From Kaistia terrae (GTDB lineage: Bacteria; Pseudomonadota; Alphaproteobacteria; Rhizobiales; Kaistiaceae): 64,000 nt of DNA. The position numbers were made by a program, and so were the translations under genes. Location: the NCBI RefSeq assembly GCF_026344005.1, contig NZ_JAPKNH010000005.1, positions 310,001 to 374,000 of the forward strand, in the 5' to 3' direction. Shown in pieces: positions 17,409 through 25,451 of the stretch (its first letter is position 1; the number at the start of each line of letters is the position of its first letter). Under the pieces are notes generated by a model. The model was not told where the DNA came from and searched no databases. It saw nothing but the letters and a program-made list of their open reading frames with translations.

Positions 17409-19451
17409 CTAGCCGACTTCCTGAACCAGCCCCAAGGGGGCACGGAAAACGGCTACCAGACCCGTTGGTAAGTAACGCTTGTCTACGTCGCCGGTTCCGA
17501 CAAGCCCCATACGAATGAGCCGGGAACCAAATCCCTTGCGAGCAGGCTCGCTGACAAGGGGGCCGTTCTTCTCTGCCCAAGAGAAAACGAGCTGTCTATC
17601 GGCAGCTTCCCCCGAGGTGTCCCACGAAATCTCAACGATGCCCTCACTGTTGGAAAGCGAACCGTACTTTATGGCATTGGTCGCCAGTTCATGGAGGATG
17701 AGCGAAAGCGACAGCCCCGCTTTCGAGCCAATTTTGACGTCGGGACCGGAGATGACGAAGCGCCATGGGTCGGCATGAGGTCGAACAACCGCCTCGACGA
17801 TTTCCTTCATATGCGCTGCCGACCAGGACTGCTGAAGGAGCACGTCATGAGCGGCGCTGAGCGACCGGAGCCTGTCCGTAAACGCACTCACGGCATCCTG
17901 CTCCGTGACGCTCTTCAAAGTCTGTCCGGCTATGGCCTGAACCATTGCCAGGGTATTCTTGAGCCGGTGGTTTAGCTCCTCATTGAGCAGGCGTTGTTCA
18001 GCCTCCGCGTTCAGCTTTTCAAGCGAGGCGTAGCTGCGATCCGCCACCCCCCAGGCAAATGCCATTTCATCATTGGTCCAGGAGCGCGGCGTATCGTCGT
18101 GGGCGAACAGGACCCCGACGAGAGTGCCCGCCTTCACAATGGGCACCTGCACAAAGGATCGAACGCCCATTGCTTCATAGCTCGCGGCATCCGCAGCCAA
18201 CCATTTCGCCTCAGCGACGTTGGGCACCGCCAATGTCTCGCCGTTCGCCAGGCGATCAATCGTTGCCCTGAACCCAGCCAGCGAGTGGTATCCCACCAAC
18301 GATGCCGCGCCGGCCTCGGTCCAGTTGAAATCGACCACGAATGTGTCGGCGGCTTGATCGATGGTGAAGTAGCCGGCTCGATTGGCGCCGAGGCCATGGG
18401 CCAAGGTTTCGGCAGCGATCCGCGACGCCTCAGCGGTCGTTTCGACCTCTCGCAGCTTGTCGCCGAGCGAGAGAAGCGCCTGGGTGCGGGCGTCTTTCTG
18501 CTTGGCCTCCGTCACGTCAAGGACGATGCCGATCATACGGTTGACGCTGCCATTATCGACCGTGAAGCGGGCCCGCCGCGAGATCCAAAGAAGGCTTTGA
18601 TCGTTTGCGCGACGTATCCTGTATTCGACGTCCAGTTCCGCCGTGCCGCTGTGGCGGGTCTCGTCATTTGAAATGGCTTTGCGATCTTCGTCTATGACGA
18701 GATTCTCAAAGGTAGACGCGAAATAGTTCTTGCGAACGGGCACGCCGAATATGCGGCAAAACTCGTCCGAGACGGTCATCTGGCCCGTGGGCACATCAAT
18801 CTCGAACACGCCGACGCGGCCGGCTCCGTGGGCAGCTCTGTAGCGCTCCTCTTCAAGCCGCGCTTCATCGCTGATTTGTCCCAGCTTCGAAGCCTGGGCA
18901 TGGCGACGGGCGCTCAGGCGTCGCTCGACTGCAAGCTCGCGGGCCTGAGTCTTCAGAATTCTGCGAAGTTCAAGTTGCGCCATGACCTGATGCGCAAGCA
19001 CCCGCAACGTCCGCTGCTGAAGCTCGGTGAGCGATTTAGGCTGATAGTCGAGGACGCAGACCGTTCCGATCGGCAGGCCTTCGGTCGTCTTCAGGACCGC
19101 GCCAGCATAAAATCTCAGATGAGGCTCGCCCGTCACAAGGGGGTTGCAGTCGAAACGGCTGTCCTGCGTCGCATCGGGAACCAGGAGAAACTCTTCCTCA
19201 AGGATGGCTTGTGCGCAAAACGAACTCCCGATGGGCGTTTCCCGCACCCCGAGCCCGACCTCCGCTTTGAAGAATTGCCGCTGATCCGCGATGAAGTTCA
19301 CCACCGCAATAGGCGTGCCGCAAATGTCCGATGCCAGACGGGCAATTTCGTCGAACTCATGCTCCTTCGGGGTATCCAGAACGTCATAGCTTCTGAGTGC
19401 CGAAAGCCGACGTTCCTCCCGATCCGGATCATGCTGCAAGGGGGCGTTCAT
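17409..19451 (-). CDS. HWE-family sensor histidine kinase (GAF-PAS-GAF)
   Basis: A 680-residue cytosolic kinase with no membrane segment. Domains: GAF (about 22-165), PAS (203-315, VFEIDVPTGQMTVSDEF), GAF (325-475), HWE kinase (485-680). The phospho-acceptor is His495 in EELNHRLKNT, the N box is HELATNAIKYG, and the WxE motif appears as FSWAEKNGP, then FGSRLI. HWE kinases are largely rhizobial and often sense light or stress; the GAF domain has no obvious chromophore cysteine motif that I can assign, so the signal is unknown. The start at 19451 gives MNAPLQHDPDREERRL. Confidence 0.93.
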   Translation of the reverse strand: MNAPLQHDPDREERRLSALRSYDVLDTPKEHEFDEIARLASDICGTPIAVVNFIADQRQFFKAEVGLGVRETPIGSSFCAQAILEEEFLLVPDATQDSRFDCNPLVTGEPHLRFYAGAVLKTTEGLPIGTVCVLDYQPKSLTELQQRTLRVLAHQVMAQLELRRILKTQARELAVERRLSARRHAQASKLGQISDEARLEEERYRAAHGAGRVGVFEIDVPTGQMTVSDEFCRIFGVPVRKNYFASTFENLVIDEDRKAISNDETRHSGTAELDVEYRIRRANDQSLLWISRRARFTVDNGSVNRMIGIVLDVTEAKQKDARTQALLSLGDKLREVETTAEASRIAAETLAHGLGANRAGYFTIDQAADTFVVDFNWTEAGAASLVGYHSLAGFRATIDRLANGETLAVPNVAEAKWLAADAASYEAMGVRSFVQVPIVKAGTLVGVLFAHDDTPRSWTNDEMAFAWGVADRSYASLEKLNAEAEQRLLNEELNHRLKNTLAMVQAIAGQTLKSVTEQDAVSAFTDRLRSLSAAHDVLLQQSWSAAHMKEIVEAVVRPHADPWRFVISGPDVKIGSKAGLSLSLILHELATNAIKYGSLSNSEGIVEISWDTSGEAADRQLVFSWAEKNGPLVSEPARKGFGSRLIRMGLVGTGDVDKRYLPTGLVAVFRAPLGLVQEVG

Positions 19452-19827
19452 TGGTTCAAAACCTGGCCACACGGTCACGCAGATTGGCCGGTGGGCAGGC
19501 GTCCAATGTGCCGAGTATACGCGATGCGCGACCGGCTTGGCGAGAGTTGGCCGCCCCATGCTCGAATGCCATCCAGGATGCCGCTCCGCCCGCCCCCTGG
19601 ACGCATCAGGGGTTAACAGGCGCCAGGATCTTTGCCGGTCATGCCATGCGAAATGGCCCCGGTGGCCTGTTTGCAAATGCCAGTGTCTGGTGGGTTTTCC
19701 TACGCTGTAAAATGGCGGCCGAGATGCGGACCCGTTTGCTCCCCATCCGCTCGCCGCGCCATGGCCTTACGCCGAGTTGAATCGGGTGGCCGCCAGGCTC
19801 TGAAACGATGGAAAACAATCAAAGGAT
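19452..19827. other. Non-coding stretch, nothing recognised
   Basis: This 376-bp gap between the kinase and the channel gene contains only open frames without family resemblance or good starts. It should hold the promoter of the kinase operon on the minus strand, but I see no convincing -35/-10 pair. No strong repeat or RNA gene is visible. Confidence 0.4.
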
Positions 19828-20271
19828 TCAGATCTGGCCGGACCAGACCTTCTGGATAATCGCCGAGAGGAAGGCGATTGTCAGTCCGAACAATATGATG
19901 CCATTCAGCGCTTCCAGGGCGCCCATCAACTGCCATTGCGGTGCCAGATAAACCTCGGCGTGGCCGTAGCTGGTCAGCGCGCTCAACGAATAGAGCATGG
20001 CCGACTTGTCGCCTGGCACGGCTCCAAGCGCGCGATAGGCGACCGCCCATGCCGTGGCTTGAAGCGCATGCGCCGTGACGACCCAAGCGACCGTGCCCAT
20101 GATGATCAGGAAGCGCAGCCACAAGCGGCCGCCATAAGGCCCGTTTCCAATCGCCCGCACGACGCCGTGGTAGATCAGGCTGAGGGCGATGACATGGAAC
20201 GTGACGGTGAACACGATGAGCGGAACGCTCCAGATCCAGTCAGATTCCCAAGTCGTAGTGGTCAAGTTCAT
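19828..20271 (-). CDS. Two-TM ion-channel-like protein
   Basis: A 147-residue membrane protein with hydrophobic helices near the N-terminus (VPLIVFTVTFHVIALSLIYHG), in the middle, and at the C-terminus (GIILFGLTIAFLSAIIQ). Between the last two is a pore-loop-like segment, YSLSALTSYGHAEVYLAP, where potassium channels carry TVGYG. It resembles the Ion_trans_2 family, but the filter TSYGHA is not the potassium consensus. Start at 20271; divergent from the hydrolase at 20532. Confidence 0.75.
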   Translation of the reverse strand: MNLTTTTWESDWIWSVPLIVFTVTFHVIALSLIYHGVVRAIGNGPYGGRLWLRFLIIMGTVAWVVTAHALQATAWAVAYRALGAVPGDKSAMLYSLSALTSYGHAEVYLAPQWQLMGALEALNGIILFGLTIAFLSAIIQKVWSGQI

Positions 20272-20442
20272 GGACGGCTTTCGATGGCGATTGCCAGCGA
20301 CGCGGATATTGCGGCGGCAGCGGAGAAGAATTCTGGGGCGCCGGAATCGGCCACCCTTGGCATATCTCCATTGTGGCAGATGCCCAACGCCGACTTCAAA
20401 CATGTCCGAGGGGCTCAACCCGCGCGTGGTCAGACGAGATAA

Positions 20443-20456
20443 ATTACCCGGGTAAT
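20443..20456. promoter_or_regulatory. Palindromic operator ATTACCCGGGTAAT
   Basis: A perfect 14-bp palindrome directly upstream of a -35 element (20458). The half-site TTACCCGG recurs at 20472-20479 within the promoter spacer, and CCGGAT/ATCCGG arms (20476-20481, 20486-20491) flank the -10. The layout suggests a TetR-type repressor that blocks RNA polymerase; no such regulator gene is in the window. Confidence 0.6.
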
Positions 20457-20457
20457 A

Positions 20458-20486
20458 TTGACGTCCTAATTTTACCCGGATATTAA
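20458..20486 (+). promoter_or_regulatory. Near-consensus sigma-70 promoter
   Basis: TTGACG at 20458-20463 and TATTAA at 20481-20486 are separated by exactly 17 bp, 45 bp upstream of the hydrolase ATG at 20532. This is the best canonical promoter in the window and overlaps operator-like palindromes. Confidence 0.65.
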
Positions 20487-20531
20487 TCCGGCACAGCTGA
20501 ATTTGCAGCCTGAGCCGGACGGAATGCGACC

Positions 20532-21431
20532 ATGAATATCGTGAAGGCCAACGGGATCGACCTGACCTATGACAGTTTCGGCAATGACGCAGACGTACCG
20601 ATCCTGCTGATTGCCGGGTTGGGCACCCAGATGATCCGATGGACGGCGCCGTTCTGCGAAGCGCTGGCCAATCGCGGCTATCGCGTGATCCGCTTCGACA
20701 ATCGCGACGCAGGATGCTCGACGCATTTTCCCCAATACGGGAACGTAGATTTCGGCGCGCTGGCGACTACGCTCATGGCGGGACAGCGACCCGACGTTCC
20801 CTACACGCTCCATGACATGGCCTCAGACGCCATCGGCTTGCTCGATGGGCTCGCCATTGACCGGGCTCATGTCGTGGGGCGTTCCATGGGCGGCATGATC
20901 GCGCAGATCATGGCGAGCGAGCATCCTGGGCGGGTGCTGTCCCTGACGTCGATCATGTCGAGCACGGGCAATCCGGCACTTCCACAAGCCGAGCCTGACG
21001 TCATGGCGATGATGATGCGCCCCGCGCCCGATCCCGCCTCGAACGAGGCCGGGTTCCTCGCGAATAGCATTGCCTTCGCGCGCCGCATTGCCGGCAAGCA
21101 CCATCCGTTCGACGAAGAGGCTCATCGTCTTCTCGTCCTGGAAGAGGTCCGTCGTGCCTACGATCCCGGCGGCCGTGGACGACAGATCGCCGCGATGGCC
21201 GTGGCCGGTGACCGGCGCGAACGTCTGGTGACCGTCACCGCGCCGACGCTCGTCATTCATGGGTCCGATGATCCACTCATCTTGCCCGCCTGCGGTAGGG
21301 ACACAGCCGGCTCGATCCCGAACGCGGAATTTTTGCTGGTGGACGGCATGGGGCATGACTTGCCGCCCGCGCTGTATCGAAGGGTTATCGAGGCGATCGA
21401 CCGAATTGCCCGAAGGGTACCGTACAATTGA
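20532..21431 (+). CDS. Alpha/beta hydrolase
   Basis: A 299-residue alpha/beta-fold hydrolase. The nucleophile elbow is VVGRSMGGMIAQ, the acid lies in IHGSDDPLILP, and the His in DGMGHDLPP; the oxyanion region is IAGLGTQ and FDNRDAG. It resembles the epoxide-hydrolase/esterase-like enzymes induced by hydrophobic compounds. Expression is probably repressed via the palindrome at 20443. Substrate unknown. Confidence 0.9.
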   Translation: MNIVKANGIDLTYDSFGNDADVPILLIAGLGTQMIRWTAPFCEALANRGYRVIRFDNRDAGCSTHFPQYGNVDFGALATTLMAGQRPDVPYTLHDMASDAIGLLDGLAIDRAHVVGRSMGGMIAQIMASEHPGRVLSLTSIMSSTGNPALPQAEPDVMAMMMRPAPDPASNEAGFLANSIAFARRIAGKHHPFDEEAHRLLVLEEVRRAYDPGGRGRQIAAMAVAGDRRERLVTVTAPTLVIHGSDDPLILPACGRDTAGSIPNAEFLLVDGMGHDLPPALYRRVIEAIDRIARRVPYN

Positions 21432-21507
21432 AGTGGCAAATCCGGGTGCCAGAGCCCCATTGCCACGAAGATATTTCGCGCCTCGGCGCGACGGTGCGGG
21501 AATAGGT

Positions 21508-21870
21508 TTATCCGCCTGAAGACGCCAGGATTGCGGCAACGTTCCGGCATCTACGGGATCGAACCCCGTATCTTCGACGGGTGCCATGGCAACCTTGCGG
21601 TCTTACACCCGGTCGGCTGCGACGGGTAGCAATCCGATCCGGTTGTCCGACTGCCTTTCCCTTCTTGGCAGAGGAGTCGGACCCAATGGCGTTCCAAGCC
21701 TTTGCGATTGGAGGGCCCGATTGCTTGACCACCCAGCTACTTTCGACCTCGCCCGATTCAATGGCATCAATCCTGTTGTCGCGCATTGGGTAGTAGTTGG
21801 ACGTATCGATCACGACTGTTTCAGCCGGAAGAGTTGAGATCCGCGGTCCGATTTCCGGAATGGGGTTCAT
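21508..21870 (-). pseudogene. Remnant of F420-dependent-type NADP oxidoreductase
   Basis: Read leftwards the frame gives LPAETVVIDTSNYYPMRD, ESSWVVKQSGPP and KAWNAIGS, the middle of an NAD(P)-binding (coenzyme-F420-dependent-like) oxidoreductase. A frameshift near 21624-21632 is needed to continue into LPVAADRV, then a TAA at 21603-21605, then KVAMAPVEDTGFDPVDAGTL, the usual C-terminal part. The N-terminal Rossmann motif is missing. So at least one frameshift, one stop and a 5' loss: the gene is dead. The remaining sequence from 21432 to 22010 has no other recognisable gene. Confidence 0.75.
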
Positions 21871-22010
21871 CGGGATCGAGAGACCGCGCGCGCCCCTGAG
21901 GGAAGGACTGGGTGGATCAGACCAAAATTGCGCAGCACGGCCTTGCAGGCGTGCAGGCAGAGGCGGCCTTCCTGGTCAAACCTAGTTGGCCGTCACAAGG
22001 TCATTCATCC

Positions 22011-22442
22011 CTAGCGTTTCACCCGTCCCGGGCGAGGCGCACGCTCCCGCTGCGGTGGTGACGCCAGGCGCAGCAGCCGAAGGAATTTCGGGCATTCCAT
22101 ATGAGACGTGGCCTGGCAGTCCGCGACATGGCGGAGGGCGTTCCGGAGGGTCGTGAGTTCGCGGATCTGGAGATCGAGCTTGTCGGCACGCTGGTGCAGG
22201 GCCGTGCGCGGCAGATCGGGCGAACCGTCCTTGCCAAACATCCCCTTGATCTCCTCCAGCGAAAAACCCGCCGTCTTGCCAAGCGCAATCAAGGCAAGCT
22301 GGGTGAGTGCCTGCCTGTCGAACTGGCGTCGCAGCCCACGCCGCGCGACCGATTCAATCAGCCCGATTTCCTCATAATAACGCAGCGTCGAGGCCGGAAC
22401 GCCGCTTCTCTCCGCAAGAACGCCGATATCGAGAAGATTCAT
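22011..22442 (-). CDS. MerR-family transcriptional regulator
   Basis: A 143-residue regulator: N-terminal winged helix LLDIGVLAERSGVPASTLRYYEEIGLI, then a dimerisation helix and a C-terminal ADCQATSHMECPKFLRLL. The cysteines do not form the SoxR iron-sulfur pattern. It is divergent from the MFS gene at 22510 and shares with it a 67-bp spacer containing a MerR-type palindrome, so it probably controls itself and the transporter. Start chosen at 22442 (MNLLDIG). Confidence 0.9.
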   Translation of the reverse strand: MNLLDIGVLAERSGVPASTLRYYEEIGLIESVARRGLRRQFDRQALTQLALIALGKTAGFSLEEIKGMFGKDGSPDLPRTALHQRADKLDLQIRELTTLRNALRHVADCQATSHMECPKFLRLLRLASPPQRERAPRPGRVKR

Positions 22443-22448
22443 GCTTGA

Positions 22449-22466
22449 CCTCAAGTTGACTTGAAG
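22449..22466. promoter_or_regulatory. MerR-type operator CCTCAAGTTGACTTGAAG
   Basis: An imperfect palindrome with core CAAGT-TG-ACTTG, nearly the canonical SoxR-like CCTCAAGTTAACTTGAGG. It overlaps a -35-like TTGACC (22445-22450), the usual MerR activator placement between divergent regulator and target. Confidence 0.65.
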
Positions 22467-22509
22467 TGGCAGCGTAGCGGCGACTTGAAACCGCTACAAG
22501 AGAGCCGCC

Positions 22510-23907
22510 GTGACAGCCGCATCCCGGATGAAGACTTCCCTATCAACGATCGCCGCGCTGGCAGGGGCCATGCTGCTGGCATCGCTTGCCGTCAGCATCG
22601 CCTCGGTTGCGCTTCCGACCCTGAGCCGGGTCTATTCCGCTCCAGTATCCAGCGTCCAATGGGTGGTGCTCGCTTACCTGATCGCCGCAACCGTGGCGAT
22701 TGTGTTGGCGGGACGGCTCGGGGATCTGTTTGGCCATCGCCGAGTCCTGATCGCCGGCCTGGCGCTGTTCGCCATTGCTTCCGTCTTCTGCGCGGCTGCC
22801 CCGACGCTGGAGGTTCTGATCGCAGCGCGGGCGGTCCAGGGCATCGGCGGCGCGATCCTCATGGCGCTGCCGCTTTCGATTGTGCGCGACACCGTCGCGA
22901 AGGAACGGACCGGATCGGCAATGGGGCTCCTCGGCACGATGTCGGCGATCGGAACCGCGCTCGGCCCATCCCTTGGCGGGATCTTGATTGCTGGTTTCGG
23001 CTGGCGAGCGGCGTTCGTCCTGCTGGCTGGAATCGCGGCGCTGGTGCTCGGCCTCGCCCTGTTTTCCATTCCGGCTCGGCCGTCCCGTACACCCATCAGG
23101 GGCTCGATGGATTGGCTCGGCGCCGTCCTGCTCGCCATTGCCTTGACGGCTTATGCGCTGGCGACAGGTGGTGGAAAAGCGAATGCAAGCTGGGGATTGG
23201 GCCTGTCTCTCCCCATCGCGATTTTCGCTTTCGCGCTCTTCGTCCTCGTCGAGGCTCGATCCGCATCGCCGCTGGTGCCTGTCTCGATCCTGCGCAACCG
23301 CGCCATTCGCGCATCTCTGACGATGAACCTGCTGGTCACCACGGGGATGATGTCGACGCTGGTCGTCGGGCCGTTTTTCTTGGCATTCGGCCTGGGTTTG
23401 AACGAGGCGCTGGTCGGCCTTGTCATGGCCGCGGGACCCGTGACAGCCGCGTTGGCGGGCATTCCAGCCGGTCGCCTTACCGATCGGTTTGGTGCGCCGC
23501 GCATTCTCGTGGCGGGCCTTGCCGAGATGGCCGTTGGCCTGCTCTGCCTGGCCTTGCTGCCCGGATGGTTCGGCATTGCTGGATATGTCGCCGCACTGAT
23601 CATCCTGACGCCGGGCTTTCAACTGTTCCTGGCGGCGAACAACACCCTGGTCATGCTCGCGGCCCGGGACGAACAGCGCGGCATGTTGTCGGGATTGCTC
23701 GGCCTTTCCCGCAATCTGGGTTTCATGACCGGCGCCTCCGTGATGGCAACGCTTTTCGCTTCCGCGGTCGGAGCCGGGGCAATCACCAGCGCCTCTCCGC
23801 AGGCCATCGGGGATGCCTTTACGGCCACATTCGTGGCGGCGGCGGGCTTGACGGTTCTCGCTCTCATCCTGGCGCTTCTCGGTCGCTCGACCGTGGCAAA
23901 ACCGTGA
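22510..23907 (+). CDS. MFS drug-efflux transporter (DHA2-like)
   Basis: A 465-residue transporter with about 14 transmembrane helices. Motif A is GRLGDLFGHRRVL, motif C-like residues are GTALGPSLGGILI, and VQGIGGAILMALP is typical of the EmrB/QacA type. It is likely a proton-driven exporter of hydrophobic toxic compounds induced through the adjacent MerR protein. Start at GTG 22510; an ATG six codons on (22528) is possible. Confidence 0.9.
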   Translation: MTAASRMKTSLSTIAALAGAMLLASLAVSIASVALPTLSRVYSAPVSSVQWVVLAYLIAATVAIVLAGRLGDLFGHRRVLIAGLALFAIASVFCAAAPTLEVLIAARAVQGIGGAILMALPLSIVRDTVAKERTGSAMGLLGTMSAIGTALGPSLGGILIAGFGWRAAFVLLAGIAALVLGLALFSIPARPSRTPIRGSMDWLGAVLLAIALTAYALATGGGKANASWGLGLSLPIAIFAFALFVLVEARSASPLVPVSILRNRAIRASLTMNLLVTTGMMSTLVVGPFFLAFGLGLNEALVGLVMAAGPVTAALAGIPAGRLTDRFGAPRILVAGLAEMAVGLLCLALLPGWFGIAGYVAALIILTPGFQLFLAANNTLVMLAARDEQRGMLSGLLGLSRNLGFMTGASVMATLFASAVGAGAITSASPQAIGDAFTATFVAAAGLTVLALILALLGRSTVAKP

Positions 23908-23977
23908 AGGCGTGGGCAGGGATGGGTCGCCCAAGACAAGCCGGGCGTTACACCAGACGGACCAGCAGAAACGACAG

Positions 23978-23998
23978 CTGGGGGCTTCCTCAGTTTTT
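23978..23998 (+). terminator. Rho-independent terminator after the MFS gene
   Basis: Stem CTGGGG (23978-23983) pairs with CCTCAG (23988-23993), with one G-U, loop GCTT, followed by five T. It lies 70 bp after the MFS stop codon. Confidence 0.5.
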
Positions 23999-24050
23999 GT
24001 GACTTCCATCACTGACGGGCCGGAGAAGAGGCTCGATATGTTGAGCCATT

Positions 24051-24251
24051 ATGAAAAAGGCCTGTCCCCCACACTCTGCCGCTGCTTCCACCGTGGAAAG
24101 CGCCCTTCAAGCCAAGTTGCTGGAAGGCGCCGTCGCGCTGCAGCGGTCCGAGTCGATCCTGCGCCAAATGAATAGTCTGCTGGCCAAGGTGGGCGGTGAC
24201 GACGTTCGGGGCGAGACCACGCCCATGGCGTTGCAGCCGACGACGCGGTGA
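24051..24251 (+). CDS. Micro-protein related to the one at 16572
   Basis: A 66-residue protein starting MKKACPPHSAAASTVE. Its core LLEGAVALQRSESILRQMN and SLLAKVGG aligns with the 47-residue product of 16572-16715, while the C-terminal 18 residues (DDVRGETTPMALQPTTR) are unique. No membrane segment, no known domain. It stands alone after a probable terminator and before the DapA-like gene. Function unknown; conserved similarity supports translation. Confidence 0.6.
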   Translation: MKKACPPHSAAASTVESALQAKLLEGAVALQRSESILRQMNSLLAKVGGDDVRGETTPMALQPTTR

Positions 24252-24485
24252 GCCCGTCGTCGTGTCTCCGTTCGTCGATCGTCAGATCCGGACCTCCTAT
24301 TGCGCGGCATGAATTGTTTGGAGCGTCTCGCCGTCGCTTGCCAGCGCTTGGCCATGGCGAGCCCATTCCTATGGCAATTTGATACTTTAGCGCCCTCGTC
24401 CGAATGGCATCCCTATCCGGTTCCGATCCATGCTTCTGCGCGGAGCGGTCGGCAAACGCCGGCCGCCAACAGGGATTTGGACATC

Positions 24486-25451
24486 ATGGACGACGCTGAC
24501 TTGCGTAGCCGCCTGAACGGCATCACGACCTCGCTCGTGACCCCGTTCCGTGGCGGCGCTGTCGATATCCAGGCTTACACCGCGCTGATCGAGTGGCAGA
24601 TCGGCGCCGGTGTCGCCGGTCTGGTCGCTTGCGGGACGACGGGCGAGGTCTCTACCTTGGCCTGGGAAGAACGCATCGCCGTCATCCGCGCGACCGTGCG
24701 TGCCGCGGCGGGCAGGGTTCCCGTTATCGCCGGCACCGGCACCAACAGCACGCAGTCGACCATCGCCTTCACATCGATGGCGCAATCGGTCGGCGCGGAT
24801 GCAGCCCTCGTCGTGACGCCCTATTACAATCGGCCGAGCCAGGAAGGGCTGTTCCGGCATTTCGAGGCGGTGGCGGACCGGGCCGACATGCCCGTCCTTA
24901 TCGGCAATTTCCCCGCCTGCACCGGCGTCGACATGACCTTGGCGACGCTGGAACGGCTGGCTGCCTTTCCCGGGTTGGTCGGCATTGTGGATGGCTCGGC
25001 CGATCTGTCGCGGCCGCCTCTCTTGGTCAGTCGGCTTGGCGACCGCTTCCTGCAGCTGTCCGGCCATGATGCCACCTCGTTCGCCTTCAATGCGGTGGGC
25101 GGGCAGGGCACCGTCACGGCCGCCGCCAATGCGATCCCCAAGGAGCTCGTCGCGCTGCATGCCGCCACCGCGCGGGGCGATTTCGACGCCGCCCGCGCGC
25201 TGGATGCACGGATCCGGCCGCTGCGGGATGCTCTGGGCGACAGCGATCCGGCCTCGGTGAAGGCGGCGCTGCGGCTTTTGCGCGGACTGTCTGGTGAAGT
25301 GCGGCTGCCGCTGGTGCCTTTGGCAAGGGGAGCCACGGCGGCGATCGAGGGCGCGCTATCGGACCTCGCTCGTCGCGGGAACAGTACCGGCCAGGCCGGT
25401 GGGGAGCCAACGCTTCTGGCCGTCTATCGTGCGCTACACCATTCCAAGTAG
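24486..25451 (+). CDS. DapA-family protein lacking the Schiff-base lysine
   Basis: A 321-residue protein of the dihydrodipicolinate synthase/N-acetylneuraminate lyase superfamily. The N-terminal ITTSLVTPFRGGAVD, CGTTGEVSTLAWEER and VTPYYNRPSQEGLFRHF (with the family Tyr) are clear. The catalytic-lysine strand, normally VGIKDxxGDLSR, reads VGIVDGSADLSR: Lys is replaced by Val. The substrate loop is also changed (GNFPACTGVDM). It therefore cannot form the usual imine and is probably not the housekeeping DapA. The start at ATG 24486 matches the family; the frame is open further upstream. Function unknown. Confidence 0.85.
   Translation: MDDADLRSRLNGITTSLVTPFRGGAVDIQAYTALIEWQIGAGVAGLVACGTTGEVSTLAWEERIAVIRATVRAAAGRVPVIAGTGTNSTQSTIAFTSMAQSVGADAALVVTPYYNRPSQEGLFRHFEAVADRADMPVLIGNFPACTGVDMTLATLERLAAFPGLVGIVDGSADLSRPPLLVSRLGDRFLQLSGHDATSFAFNAVGGQGTVTAAANAIPKELVALHAATARGDFDAARALDARIRPLRDALGDSDPASVKAALRLLRGLSGEVRLPLVPLARGATAAIEGALSDLARRGNSTGQAGGEPTLLAVYRALHHSK

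Noticed and set aside
21520-21610. tRNA-like T-arm (GGTTCGATCCC) on the minus strand
   Set aside because: It codes for GFDPVDAG of the decayed oxidoreductase; there is no acceptor or anticodon stem.
14630-24400. Direct repeat of the tRNA-Leu 3' end marking an island boundary
   Set aside because: I looked for the CGACCGCCCGCACCA end downstream and saw no copy; no integrase is present either.
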